Source: Rhodovastum sp963709085 | GTDB taxonomy: Bacteria; Pseudomonadota; Alphaproteobacteria; Acetobacterales; Acetobacteraceae | Direction: 5' to 3' | DNA: 64,000 nt | NCBI GenBank assembly: GCA_963709085.1 | Contig: CAVPVB010000024.1 | Location: 434,001-498,000, forward strand | Shown here: positions 54,161 through 62,940 of the stretch, piece after piece | Numbering within the stretch: position 1 is the first letter of the stretch | Layout of the letters: every line of letters begins with the position of its first letter | Notes under the pieces: generated by a model | Database searches by the model: none | Seen by the model: only the letters and a program-made list of their open reading frames with translations | Told to the model about the DNA's origin: nothing | Program-made: the position numbers and the translations under genes

Positions 54161-54451
54161 ATGCAACCAAATCAGATGCCGCTTGGATTTGTGCGCCCCA
54201 CCGGCGACCGTCCTGCCGAGCCCGACATCCGCCCCGACCTCCGCAATGTCCGGCCCGCCCCCCCCGTCGACATCCGGAGCGCGCCGCACGCTTCCATACC
54301 AATCCCGCAGCAGGCTGACCGAACCGGCGCCGTCCCTGACCGGCCGCCGGGCCGGCTGCCCCTGCCGTTATCGGCCCTGCTCATCATCACGCTTTCGCTC
54401 GGGCTGTGGGCCGGAATCCTGGCCGCCGGCGCCTGGCTGCTCGGATACTGA
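54161..54451 (+). CDS. Small single-helix membrane protein, paralogue 2
   Basis: 96 residues from the ATG at 54161, chosen because its upstream context (GTGGGG, then ATTGGGA-ATG) mirrors that of paralogue 1; an earlier ATG at 54110 is possible. A Pro/Arg-rich region of about 60 residues precedes a helix that ends LWAGILAAGAWLLGY. Tandem duplication with shared control is likely. Function unknown. Confidence 0.6.
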   Translation: MQPNQMPLGFVRPTGDRPAEPDIRPDLRNVRPAPPVDIRSAPHASIPIPQQADRTGAVPDRPPGRLPLPLSALLIITLSLGLWAGILAAGAWLLGY

Positions 54452-54482
54452 GCCGAACTGTCAAACGCCGGCGGCCGATGGA

Positions 54483-55823
54483 TCAGAACACCTGCTCGCC
54501 GTGCAGCGCAATGTCCAACCCTTCGCGCTCTTCCTCGCGGGTTACGCGCAGGCCGATCAGGCGGTCGGTAACCACCAGCAGCGCCCAACTGGCCAGACCG
54601 CTGAAGGCGATGGTCACCGCCACCGCGGTCGCCTGCACCCCCAGCAGTTTCATGCCGCCGACATACGCCCCGCCGGTCAGGGCGCCATAGGCGAACCAGC
54701 CGGTCGCCAGCGTGCCGACGATGCCGCCCACCCCGTGCACGCCGAACACGTCCAGGCTGTCGTCATAGCCCAGGCGCTGCTTGAGGATGGTCGAGGCCCA
54801 GAAGCAGATCGCCCCGGCCAGCAGGCCGATGCCCAGCGCCGGCCCGGGCAGCACGAATCCCGCCGCCGGGGTGATCGCCACCAGCCCCGCAACCGCGCCG
54901 GAGATGGCACCGAGCACGGAGGGCTTGCCGCGCAGCAGCCACTCGGCGACGCTCCAGGAGACGGTGGCGCCGGCGGCGGCCATCTGCGTCGCCAGCACCG
55001 CCATCGCCGCCCGGCCGCCCGCCGCCAGCGCGCCGCCGGCGTTGAAGCCGAACCAGCCCACCCACAGCAGCGAGGCGCCGGTCACCGCCAGCGCCAGGTT
55101 CCACGGCGCCATGTTCTCCTGCTGGTAGCCGAGCCGCTGGCCCAGCACCAACGCGCAGACCAGCCCGGTGACGCCGGCGTTGATCTCCACCACCGTGCCG
55201 CCGGCGAAATCGGCGACCCCCATCACGCTCAGCCAGCCGGCCGGCGCCCAGACCCAATGCGCCAGCGGCGCATAGACCAGCAGCGACCAGGCGGACAGAA
55301 ACACGATCATGGCCGAGAACCGCATCCGGTCGGCGAACGCCCCGGTCACCACCGCCGGCGTGATGATCGCGAACGCCATCTGGAACAGCACGAAGACGCT
55401 CTCGGGAATGGTGGTCTGCACCGGCGCCGCGGTGCCCGCCCCCAGGATGAACGGCTTGTCCCACGCCTCGGCGATGCCGTTCAGCAGCAACCGCGAGCCA
55501 TCGCCGATCCAGCCGTTGCCGTCGCCGAACGCCAGCGAATACCCCGCCACCATCCACAGGATGGTGCCCATCGCGCAGATGAAGAACGACTGCATCATGG
55601 TGCCGAGCACGTTCTTCTTGCGCACCATGCCGGCGTAGAACAGCGCCAGCCCCGGAATGGTCATCAGCATCACCAGGGCGGCGCACAGCAGCACCCAGCA
55701 GACATCGCCCGGCTCGATATGCGGCGCCATATCGGCGGCATGCGCCGGAACGGCGAACAGGAGAGAGACAAGCAGCATCACGGCGGCCGCGACCGGCGGC
55801 CACGCACGGCAGAGAGACGGCAT
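54483..55823 (-). CDS. amt: Ammonium transporter, Amt family
   Basis: 446 residues from MPSLCRAWPPV, including a signal peptide ending near VPAHAA. Eleven helices follow. The pore His pair is present in YAPLAHWVWAPAGW and DVFGVHGVGGIVG. Takes up ammonium across the inner membrane. The usual partner glnK is not adjacent, so nitrogen control must come from elsewhere. GAGGAC lies upstream of the start. Confidence 0.93.
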   Translation of the reverse strand: MPSLCRAWPPVAAAVMLLVSLLFAVPAHAADMAPHIEPGDVCWVLLCAALVMLMTIPGLALFYAGMVRKKNVLGTMMQSFFICAMGTILWMVAGYSLAFGDGNGWIGDGSRLLLNGIAEAWDKPFILGAGTAAPVQTTIPESVFVLFQMAFAIITPAVVTGAFADRMRFSAMIVFLSAWSLLVYAPLAHWVWAPAGWLSVMGVADFAGGTVVEINAGVTGLVCALVLGQRLGYQQENMAPWNLALAVTGASLLWVGWFGFNAGGALAAGGRAAMAVLATQMAAAGATVSWSVAEWLLRGKPSVLGAISGAVAGLVAITPAAGFVLPGPALGIGLLAGAICFWASTILKQRLGYDDSLDVFGVHGVGGIVGTLATGWFAYGALTGGAYVGGMKLLGVQATAVAVTIAFSGLASWALLVVTDRLIGLRVTREEEREGLDIALHGEQVF

Positions 55824-56067
55824 GGAATGGGTCCTCAGGCAGGGAGACGGTCGCGCCACCGGCCGCAACGGCCGGCCGCGCGGGCCGTTAACCAACAATG
55901 GTCTGCGAACGGTGACAGCGAAAACCGTGCCACCCCGCTATTGCGCCCATTGTCGGCATCTGCCGCTAAATTGGGCACCCCGACCTGACCGCCCGCCCGG
56001 CAGTTGCCATGGGAACGATCCATTCCGATACGCCGAGGGCTGCCCAGTAAACAGGCAGGCCGGCCTT

Positions 56068-57208
56068 TCAGTCGCTCTCGCCAGCGCGCAGGCGCCAGAT
56101 CGCCCGCACATCGTGCCGGCCCCCGGCCAGCCCTTCCGGCAGACCCAGCCCCGGTCCGTCCGGCGACACGCAGCCATCGCGCAGCACCGTCATGGTGGGC
56201 GGCAGGGCATCGCGCATGTGGTCGTGGTAGGTATGCACCTCAACCCCGGCCACCGCCCCGCGCGCCGCCCCCAGATGCAGGCAGGCGGCCAGCAGCACGG
56301 CGGTGGCGTTGTTCTGCGGCGACACCGGCACGCCATGCGCCTCGGCCTGTGCCGCCAGCTTCAGCGACCGGGTGATGCCCCCGCACAGGCCGGGGTTGAA
56401 CTGCAGCACCCCCACCGCGCCGGCGCGCAGCAACTCGCTGAAGCGTTGCGCCCGCCACTCGCCCTCGCCCAGCATCACCCGCAGCCGGCCGGTCCGCCGC
56501 AGCATCAACAGGCCGGCGACATCGGACAGCGGCAGCGGCGCCTGGATGGCGGTCACGCCGAGCTGGGCCAGGCGGCGGATCAGGGCCGGCGCCTCCGTGT
56601 GGTTCAGCCGTTCGAGCGCATCCACCACGATTTCCACGTGCGGCCCGACGGCCTCCCGCACCGCGGCCACACGGTCGAGGTCCTCGTCACGCGGCAGCAG
56701 GCCGATCTTCATTTTCACCGCCTGGAAGCCGCGCGCCACCAGGGCCTGCATCTCCGCCACCAGTTCCGCGGGTCCCTTGTCGTCGGCATAAAGACCGCCG
56801 CTGCCATAGACCGGCACGGCGTCGCGCTGCGGGCCGAGCAGTTCATGCAGGCTGGCGCCGAGGCTGCGCGCGCGCAGATCCCACAGCGCGATGTCAACCG
56901 CGCTGGTGACGGCGGGCGGGGCCCAGTCCGCGCCTTCCTCGCCGGGCAGCGTCCAGAGCAAATGCCAGATATGCTCGATCAGCCGCGCATCGGCGCCAAG
57001 CAGCAGCGGGGCGGCATGCTGCAACTGACGGTAGAAGGCGTCGATATCGTCCTGCTCGCACCAGCCTTCGCCCAGGCCGGTCAGCCCGTCGCGGGTGGTG
57101 ATGCGCACCAGCGGCGCCCGCCGCTCGGTCCAGCGCATGGTGGGGCTGAAATGCCGTCCGTCGAGGGTGCGACGGGTACTCGTAGGCTGCGATCTCGACG
57201 ATCTCCAC
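56068..57208 (-). CDS. Mandelate racemase/muconate lactonizing enzyme family protein, frame broken by one extra base
   Basis: Restored length about 379 residues from a GTG at 57208 with AGGAG 8 bases upstream. The N-terminus (MEIVEIAAYEY) joins the main frame near 57168-57175, where GAGTACCCGTCG should lose one base to give Y-R-R-T-L-D-G-R-H. The barrel has the catalytic KMK in QAVKMKIGLLPRD. Of the three metal ligands, VVDAL and LGEGE are present but the second site reads IQAPLP in place of I-E-E-P. Substrate unknown; possibly a changed activity. Confidence 0.8.
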
Positions 57209-57360
57209 GCGGCGATCTCCTCAGCGCAACCATGACGTGCGCGGCCGTGCCGTGGCAATGGATCATCACAGATGCGTGATGAAAGCAACGGGGTCGGCAA
57301 TTCACATGAAGGCAAAGGGGAGACAAACACGGCGACAGTCGCAATGACGGGCAAGAACCT

Positions 57361-58272
57361 TCATCGCCGGTAAACCGCCAGGGGAAAGCGCCGGTGCAGC
57401 CAGAGCCAGCCCTCCGGCCAGGCACGGACCCAACCCTCCAGGCAGTCGTTCATGGCCTGGGTGAGCGCCAGGATGTCGGCATGGTGGTCGCCGGTCCCGG
57501 GGAATGGCAAGGGCGGTTCCACCACGATCCGGAAGCGCGCCGGACCGGTGCGCACGACGTGGGCGGGCACCAGCCGGCAGCGGAAGCGCAGGGCGAAGGC
57601 GGCGGCGGAGGTGGTGGTCATGGCGGGGCGGCCGAACAGCCGCGCCTCGACGCCCTCATTCATCTTCTGGTCGACCAGCATGCCGATCCGCCCGCCGCGA
57701 GCCAGATACGCCACGGCGGCGCGCGCGCCCTTGCCGCCCTTGGCGAAGAACGGCATGTCGGCACCGACCGCCTGACGCCGCGCGGCGATGATCAGCGCAT
57801 CGACCTCGGGATTGCCGGCGGCGCGATAAAAGCTCGCGATCGGCATGCCCTCGACGGCAGCCGCGCGCGGCAGCAGCTCCCAGCAGCCAAGATGGGCGGA
57901 GAACAGAATCACCGGCCCGCTGGCGTCGCGGCAGGCGCGCAGGGTCTCCACGCCCTCCAGCACCCAGCCCGGCCCCTCGGCGGCGGGACCGAGCACGGCG
58001 ACATGCGGCAACTCGGCGGCGGTGCGGCCGAGATTGTCCCACACGCCGCGAATCACCCGCCGCCGTGCCGCCGCGTCCAGCTCCGGCATGGCATGGCGGA
58101 GGTTGATGTCGGCCACGCGGGAGACCGGCAGCATCGGGCCGATGCTGCGCGCCACGGCGCCCCCGAGATTGGAAGCGCGGGCCGGGCCGAGCGCGCGCAG
58201 CAGCGCCAGCGCCGCGCGGGCCAGCAGCGCCTCGGCACGCAGCTTCATCGGGCGCAGAAGCCGTCGCGTCAT
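57361..58272 (-). CDS. Lipid A biosynthesis acyltransferase (LpxL/HtrB-like)
   Basis: 303 residues. An N-terminal hydrophobic stretch precedes the HX4E-type acyltransferase motif HLGCWE. Other family blocks are INLRHAMPEL and YLARGGRIGMLVDQKMNEG. Adds secondary acyl chains to Kdo2-lipid A at the inner membrane. Last gene of a four-gene envelope operon; its start overlaps lpxK by 4 bases. Which chain it adds cannot be told. Confidence 0.88.
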   Translation of the reverse strand: MTRRLLRPMKLRAEALLARAALALLRALGPARASNLGGAVARSIGPMLPVSRVADINLRHAMPELDAAARRRVIRGVWDNLGRTAAELPHVAVLGPAAEGPGWVLEGVETLRACRDASGPVILFSAHLGCWELLPRAAAVEGMPIASFYRAAGNPEVDALIIAARRQAVGADMPFFAKGGKGARAAVAYLARGGRIGMLVDQKMNEGVEARLFGRPAMTTTSAAAFALRFRCRLVPAHVVRTGPARFRIVVEPPLPFPGTGDHHADILALTQAMNDCLEGWVRAWPEGWLWLHRRFPLAVYRR

Positions 58273-59234
58273 GCCGCCGCTCCCAGCATACGGTTGAAAA
58301 CCATGTCGAAGGCGGCCGGGTCGTCCCACACCAGGCGCACGCCGGCGACGCGAACGCGGGCGCGCTGGCCGGGCGACAAGCGCACTTCGTCCTTGGGGGT
58401 GGTGACCGGCAGCCCGCCCGCCGCCGCGGCGCATGCCAGCACGCGGGTGATTTCCGCTTCGGTGTAGGGGTGATGGTCGGGAAAGCTCGCCGTCCCGACC
58501 AGCTCGGCCCCCGCCGCGCGCAGGCCGGCGAAGAATTTGTCCGGAATGCCGATGCCGGCGAAGGCGAACACGCGGCGCCCGGCGAGGTCGGCCATGCCTT
58601 GTTGCTCCAGCCGGGCGCGCAGCACCGGCAGCCCGGGCGGCAGGGCGGCGACCGCGCCGCTGCAATCCGCGCCGATCAGCACCGCGGCGGCACAGCGCGC
58701 CGCCGCGGCGTCCACCGGCTCGCGCAACGGCCCGGCCGGAATCACCCGCCCGTTGCCGAACCCCGTGCCGCCATCGATGACAAGGAACGAAAAATCCCTG
58801 GCGAGGCCGGGATTCTGCAGCCCGTCATCCATCACCAGCACCCCCGCCCCCGCCGCCACCGCCGCACGCGCCCCGGCGGCACGATCCGCGGCGACCCAGG
58901 TCGGCGCGCACGCCGCCAGCAGCAGCGCCTCATCACCGACCAGCGCCGCGGTGTCGCGCGATGGATCGACGCGGTGCACGCCGCGCACCCGGCCGCCATG
59001 ACCGCGGGTGAGGAAGCCGACGCGCCGGCCGGCCAGCCGGGCGCCGAGGTCGAGCGCGAGCGTGGTCTTGCCGGCGCCGCCGGCGGTGGCGTTGCCGCAG
59101 CAGATCACCGGCACCGGCGCCCGCCAGCCCGGCTGCGCCACCCGCTGCGCGGTGACGGCCGCATACACCGAAGCGGCCGGCGCCAGCAGGCATGGCCAAA
59201 GACCGCCGCGCTGCCAGAACTCAGGCGCGCGCAT
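58269..59234 (-). CDS. lpxK: Tetraacyldisaccharide 4'-kinase
   Basis: 321 residues from MRAPEFWQRGG. The Walker-A-like CGNATAGGAGKTTLALDLG and the MDDGLQNP block are diagnostic, as is TRGHGGR. It phosphorylates the 4' position of the lipid A disaccharide. Overlaps waaA by 14 bases and the acyltransferase by 4. Confidence 0.95.
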   Translation of the reverse strand: MRAPEFWQRGGLWPCLLAPAASVYAAVTAQRVAQPGWRAPVPVICCGNATAGGAGKTTLALDLGARLAGRRVGFLTRGHGGRVRGVHRVDPSRDTAALVGDEALLLAACAPTWVAADRAAGARAAVAAGAGVLVMDDGLQNPGLARDFSFLVIDGGTGFGNGRVIPAGPLREPVDAAAARCAAAVLIGADCSGAVAALPPGLPVLRARLEQQGMADLAGRRVFAFAGIGIPDKFFAGLRAAGAELVGTASFPDHHPYTEAEITRVLACAAAAGGLPVTTPKDEVRLSPGQRARVRVAGVRLVWDDPAAFDMVFNRMLGAAA

Positions 59235-60498
59235 GCGCCAGCTCCAGCAGGGCGGCGGCGACCTCGCCGGGCAGGGAGGCGGTGCGGGCGGCGGCGGCCA
59301 TGCCCGCCCGGCCCATCGACCCGGCGCGCGCCGGGTCGCGCAGCAGGCCGTCCACCCAGACCGCAAGGGCGGCGGTGTCGTCCACCTCCGCCAGCGCCCC
59401 GGCAGCCCGCAACGCGGCCACCGAATCGGCAAAACTCCCGGTATGCGGACCGACCGCGACCGGCCGGCCGAGCCGGGCCGGTTCCAGCGGATTCTGCCCG
59501 CCCCGGCCCGCCAGACTCTTGCCGACGAAAACCGGACCGGCGAGACGAATGAACAGGCCAAGCTCGGCCAGGGTGTCGCCCACCCACAGCCCCGTCTGCG
59601 CCGGGGGGTCCTGGCCGAGCGCGCGCCGGGTCAGGGACCGGCCGGCAAGCTCGGCGGCGATCGCCGCCCCGCGCTCCGGGTGGCGCGGCACGATGATGGT
59701 CAGCAGCCCCGGATGGACGGGCGCGAGGCGGTCATGCACCGCGGCGGCAATGGCCTCCTCGCCGGGATGGGTGCTGGCAGCGAGCCAGACCGGGCGGTCC
59801 TGCAACAACTCCTGCAGGCGGGCCAGTTCGGCCGGGTCGGCGGGCAGGTCGGCGGCGGCGAATTTCAGGTTGCCCGGCGCGGTCACATGGCGCGCCCCGA
59901 GTGCGCGCAGCCGTCCGGCATCGCCCTCGGACTGCGCCTGCACAACCGCGAAAGCGCCGAACAGCGCGCCCGCCAGTCCCGGCACCAGCCGCCAGCGGGC
60001 GTGGCTGCGGGCGGACAGGCGGGCGTTGACCAGAAACATCGGCACGCTCCGGCGGCGGCAGGCGGCGATCAGGTTGGGCCAGACCTCGCTCTCCACGAAG
60101 CCCGCCGCGTCCGGCCGCCAATGATCGAGGAACCGCGCCGCCCAGGCCGGCACATCGAGCGGGACAAAACGGTGCCGCACGAATCCATCCAGCCCCAGCG
60201 CCGGCAGGCGCTGCTCCAGCAACCGGGCCGAGGTGACGGTGCCGGTGGTCACCAGCACCTGGGCGCCGGATGCGGCCAGCGCCGCCAGTACCGGCAGCAC
60301 CGACATGGTCTCGCCGACGCTGGCCGCGTGCAGCCAGATCAGGCGACCGGGCGGGCGCGGCGTCGAGTCCTCGCCCCAGCGCTCGGGCAGCCGGGCGGCG
60401 ATCTCCCGGCCGCGGCGCAGGCGGCGGGCCAGCATCGCCCGCAGCACCGGCGCGCCGAGCGTGGCGGCGGCGGCATAGATCGGCAGGATCAGGCGCAC
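59221..60498 (-). CDS. waaA: 3-deoxy-D-manno-octulosonic acid transferase
   Basis: 425 residues with an N-terminal membrane anchor. LIWLHAASVGETMSVLPVLA, VESEVWPNLIAACRRR and LAASTHPGEEA with GGQNPLEPARLGRPV are the family blocks. It links Kdo to lipid A precursor. Overlaps the upstream DUF374 gene by 10 bases. Confidence 0.96.
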   Translation of the reverse strand: MRLILPIYAAAATLGAPVLRAMLARRLRRGREIAARLPERWGEDSTPRPPGRLIWLHAASVGETMSVLPVLAALAASGAQVLVTTGTVTSARLLEQRLPALGLDGFVRHRFVPLDVPAWAARFLDHWRPDAAGFVESEVWPNLIAACRRRSVPMFLVNARLSARSHARWRLVPGLAGALFGAFAVVQAQSEGDAGRLRALGARHVTAPGNLKFAAADLPADPAELARLQELLQDRPVWLAASTHPGEEAIAAAVHDRLAPVHPGLLTIIVPRHPERGAAIAAELAGRSLTRRALGQDPPAQTGLWVGDTLAELGLFIRLAGPVFVGKSLAGRGGQNPLEPARLGRPVAVGPHTGSFADSVAALRAAGALAEVDDTAALAVWVDGLLRDPARAGSMGRAGMAAAARTASLPGEVAAALLELAHARA

Positions 60499-61175
60499 AG
60501 GCGATCGGCCTCGTCGGTTACCGCGGTGATGGCCGCTTCAATGCGCGGCAGGGTGGCCTCGGCGCCGTCGCGGGGCACGTCGATGGCCTCACCGCACACG
60601 ATCACCCCGCGGCCGAACGGCAGCGGAAACACCATGCGGTCCCAGGTGGGCAGCGTCCAGCGCCGGGAGGTCTGGGCCGCGCAGGGCAGCACCCTGGTGC
60701 CGGAGCGCGCGGCCAACAACGCCACCCCGAGGGCGGCGACCCGGCGCGGGCCGCGCGGCCCGTCGGGGGTAATAACCACATGGCCGCCATCCTCCAGCAC
60801 GCTGAGCAAGGCGCGCGCGCTGGCAGCGCCGCCGCGCTCCCGGCCTTTGTGGCGGCTGGAGCCGTACACCAGGTCCAGATTGAACCGGCGCACCACCTCG
60901 CCGATGAAGCGGCCGTCGCTGTGGCGGCTGACCAGCACATACCCCCGCGCGCGTCCGCCGCTGCGCGTATGCACCATCGTCCACATCGCCGGCATCAGCG
61001 GCAGGCGCTCGTGCCAGAACGCCCCGACCACCGGCTGCAGCGCGACGGGCGCGGCCAGATGCGCCTCGCCATGCAGGGTCCAGCGCGTGGTACGCAGAGA
61101 GAAATCGAGATAGAGGCCGAGCAGCGCGGCAAAAGCCGCCTGCACCCAGGGGCGGCGCAACGTACGTTTCAACAT
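60489..61175 (-). CDS. DUF374/lysophospholipid acyltransferase family protein
   Basis: 228 residues from the ATG at 61175 (a GTG at 61193 adds six). DUF374 blocks are present: the PVVGAFWHERLPLMPAM region, SRHSDGRFIGEVVRRFNL and ITPDGPRGPRR. Regularly found next to waaA-lpxK in alphaproteobacteria, probably acting on lipid A or phospholipid. First gene of the operon. Confidence 0.87.
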   Translation of the reverse strand: MLKRTLRRPWVQAAFAALLGLYLDFSLRTTRWTLHGEAHLAAPVALQPVVGAFWHERLPLMPAMWTMVHTRSGGRARGYVLVSRHSDGRFIGEVVRRFNLDLVYGSSRHKGRERGGAASARALLSVLEDGGHVVITPDGPRGPRRVAALGVALLAARSGTRVLPCAAQTSRRWTLPTWDRMVFPLPFGRGVIVCGEAIDVPRDGAEATLPRIEAAITAVTDEADRLCA

Positions 61176-61218
61176 GGGCGGCGCGGGTAGCACGCGGGCT
61201 GCGGGGGGGCAAATGAAG

Positions 61219-61280
61219 GGAAGGAAGGCCAGGGGCTCTGCCCCTGGACCCCGCTAAGGGCGGAGCCCTTAGAACCCATT
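61219..61280. repeat. Palindromic repeat, inverted copy (left arm)
   Basis: GGAAGGAAGGCCAGGGGCTC and onward is the reverse complement, with small changes, of the repeat at 61363-61421. It is the only copy here in this orientation. With its partner it forms the outer arms of a composite inverted repeat. Confidence 0.8.
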
Positions 61281-61286
61281 CGTTTA

Positions 61287-61356
61287 GACAGTTGTTATGA
61301 GAGGGGGGTGAGGAGAGGCCGATGCAACTCCTCACCCCCCTCTCATAACAACTGTC
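61287..61356. repeat. Perfect 29-bp inverted repeat with 12-base loop
   Basis: Left arm 61287-61315 begins GACAGTTGTTATGAG and right arm 61328-61356 ends CTCATAACAACTGTC; the arms match at all 29 bases. It lies between the 3' end of the efflux pump gene and the 5' region of the lipid A operon. Could be a strong bidirectional terminator, or part of a mobile mosaic element. Confidence 0.9.
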
Positions 61357-61362
61357 CAAGTG

Positions 61363-61421
61363 ATGGGGTCCAGGGGCCTCTCGGCCCTTGGCGGGTCCAG
61401 GGCAGAGCCCTGGCCTTCCTT
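61363..61421. repeat. Long-form palindromic repeat, 59 bp, 3' of the efflux gene
   Basis: By eye identical to 47357-47415. Its CCTTCCTT end stops 4 bases short of the emrB-type stop codon. Confidence 0.88.
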
Positions 61422-61425
61422 CCTT

Positions 61426-62926
61426 TCATGCCCCCCGCAGCCCGCGCCGCATCAGCGGCAGCAATAGCAGCGGCGCCAGGGTGGCGAGCATCATCAGCCG
61501 GTAGTCGTCGTTATAGGCAATAATCAGCGCCTCGCGGTGAATCGCCGCATCCAGCAGCCCGGCACCGGCCGCGGTCGCCGGATTGAGGAAATGTCCTGCC
61601 GCACCGCTCTGCAGCAGGTGGTTGAACGGCGTGATGGAAGCGGCCAGGGCGGCGTGGGATACCTGGGTGAGCTGGGCCAGCGAGAACGACGTCACGGAAA
61701 CGCCGATCGCCGCGCCGATATTGCGGAACAGCGACAACAGCGCCGCGCCGTCGCCGCGCAGGTTCGGCGCCAGGGTGGTGAAGGCGATGACCGATAACGG
61801 GTTGAACACGACGCCCATGGCGAAGCCCTGCACCAGGATGGTGACGATCAGCCGGTGCTCCGACACGTCGGGGGTCCACAGGCTCATGTCGTAGAGCGAC
61901 CAGGACAGCAGCAGCAGGCCGACGCCGATCAGCATGCGCTGGTCGAAACGCATGCCGAGGCGCCCGGCGATCAGCATCGCCACCATGGTTCCGATGCCGC
62001 GCGGCGCCATGGCGAGGCCGGCGGTCTTGACCGGATAATTCGCCAGGTTCTGCAGATACGGCGCGAGCAGGGCGGAGGTGGCCAGCAGCACCATGCCGAT
62101 GGCGAACATCATCAGCACGCCGGCGGTAAAGTTGCGGTCGCGGAAGATGGCCGGCGGCAGGAACGGATTCTCGGCGGTGAACATGTGGACGATGAACAGA
62201 TACAGCCCGAGCCCGGCCAGCACCGCCTCGGTAATGATCTCGCGCGAGGTGAACCAGTCCTGGTCCTGGCCGCGGTCCAGCATCAGCTGGAACGATCCGA
62301 TGGCGAGCGCCAGCACCGCGAAGCCGGTCCAGTCGAAGCGCAGGGTCGCGTTGGAAGCCTCTTTCGGCATGAAAACCAGCAGCCCGGCAATGGCCAGCAC
62401 GCCGAACGGCAGGTTGACGTAGAACACCCAGCGCCAGTTCCAGGTCCTCGGTCAGGTAGCCGCCGAGCGTCGGGCCGAGAATGGGGCCGACCATCACGCC
62501 GATGCCCCAGATCGCCATGGCGGAAGCGCGCCGCTCGATCGGGTAGATGTCGAGCAGGGTGGCCTGCGACAGCGGCACCAGGGCGGCGCCGAACATGCCC
62601 TGCGCCAGCCGGAACAGCACCATCTGCTCCAGCGACTGCGCCGCCCCGCACATCATCGAGGTGAGGGTGAAACCGGCCAGACAGACGAGGAAAAGGTTCT
62701 TGCGGCCGAACCGGGCGGCGAGCCAGCCCACCGGCGCGGTCATGATGGCCGCGGCGATGACGTAGGAGGTCAGCACCCAGGTGATCTGGTCAGAGGTGGT
62801 GGAAAGGCTGCCCTGCATGTAGGGCAGCGCGACGTTGGCGATGGTGGAATCCAGCGCCTGCATCAGCGTCGCCACCATGGTGCAGCCGGTGATCAGCGCG
62901 CGGTGCGGAACGACGTTGAAAGCCAT
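61426..62926 (-). CDS. EmrB/QacA-type multidrug efflux transporter, frame broken by one extra base
   Basis: Restored length about 499 residues, 14 predicted helices, DHA2 family of the major facilitator superfamily. LDSTIANVALPYMQGSLSTT and the GWLAARFGRKNLFLVCLAGF loop are typical. The N-terminal frame breaks at about 62436-62442 (CTGGAACTGGCG); removing one base gives T-E-D-L-x-W-R-W-V-F-Y-V-N-L-P. Works with the adaptor gene just upstream to export drugs by proton exchange. Confidence 0.9.
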
Positions 62927-62940
62927 GGCGGATGGCCGCG

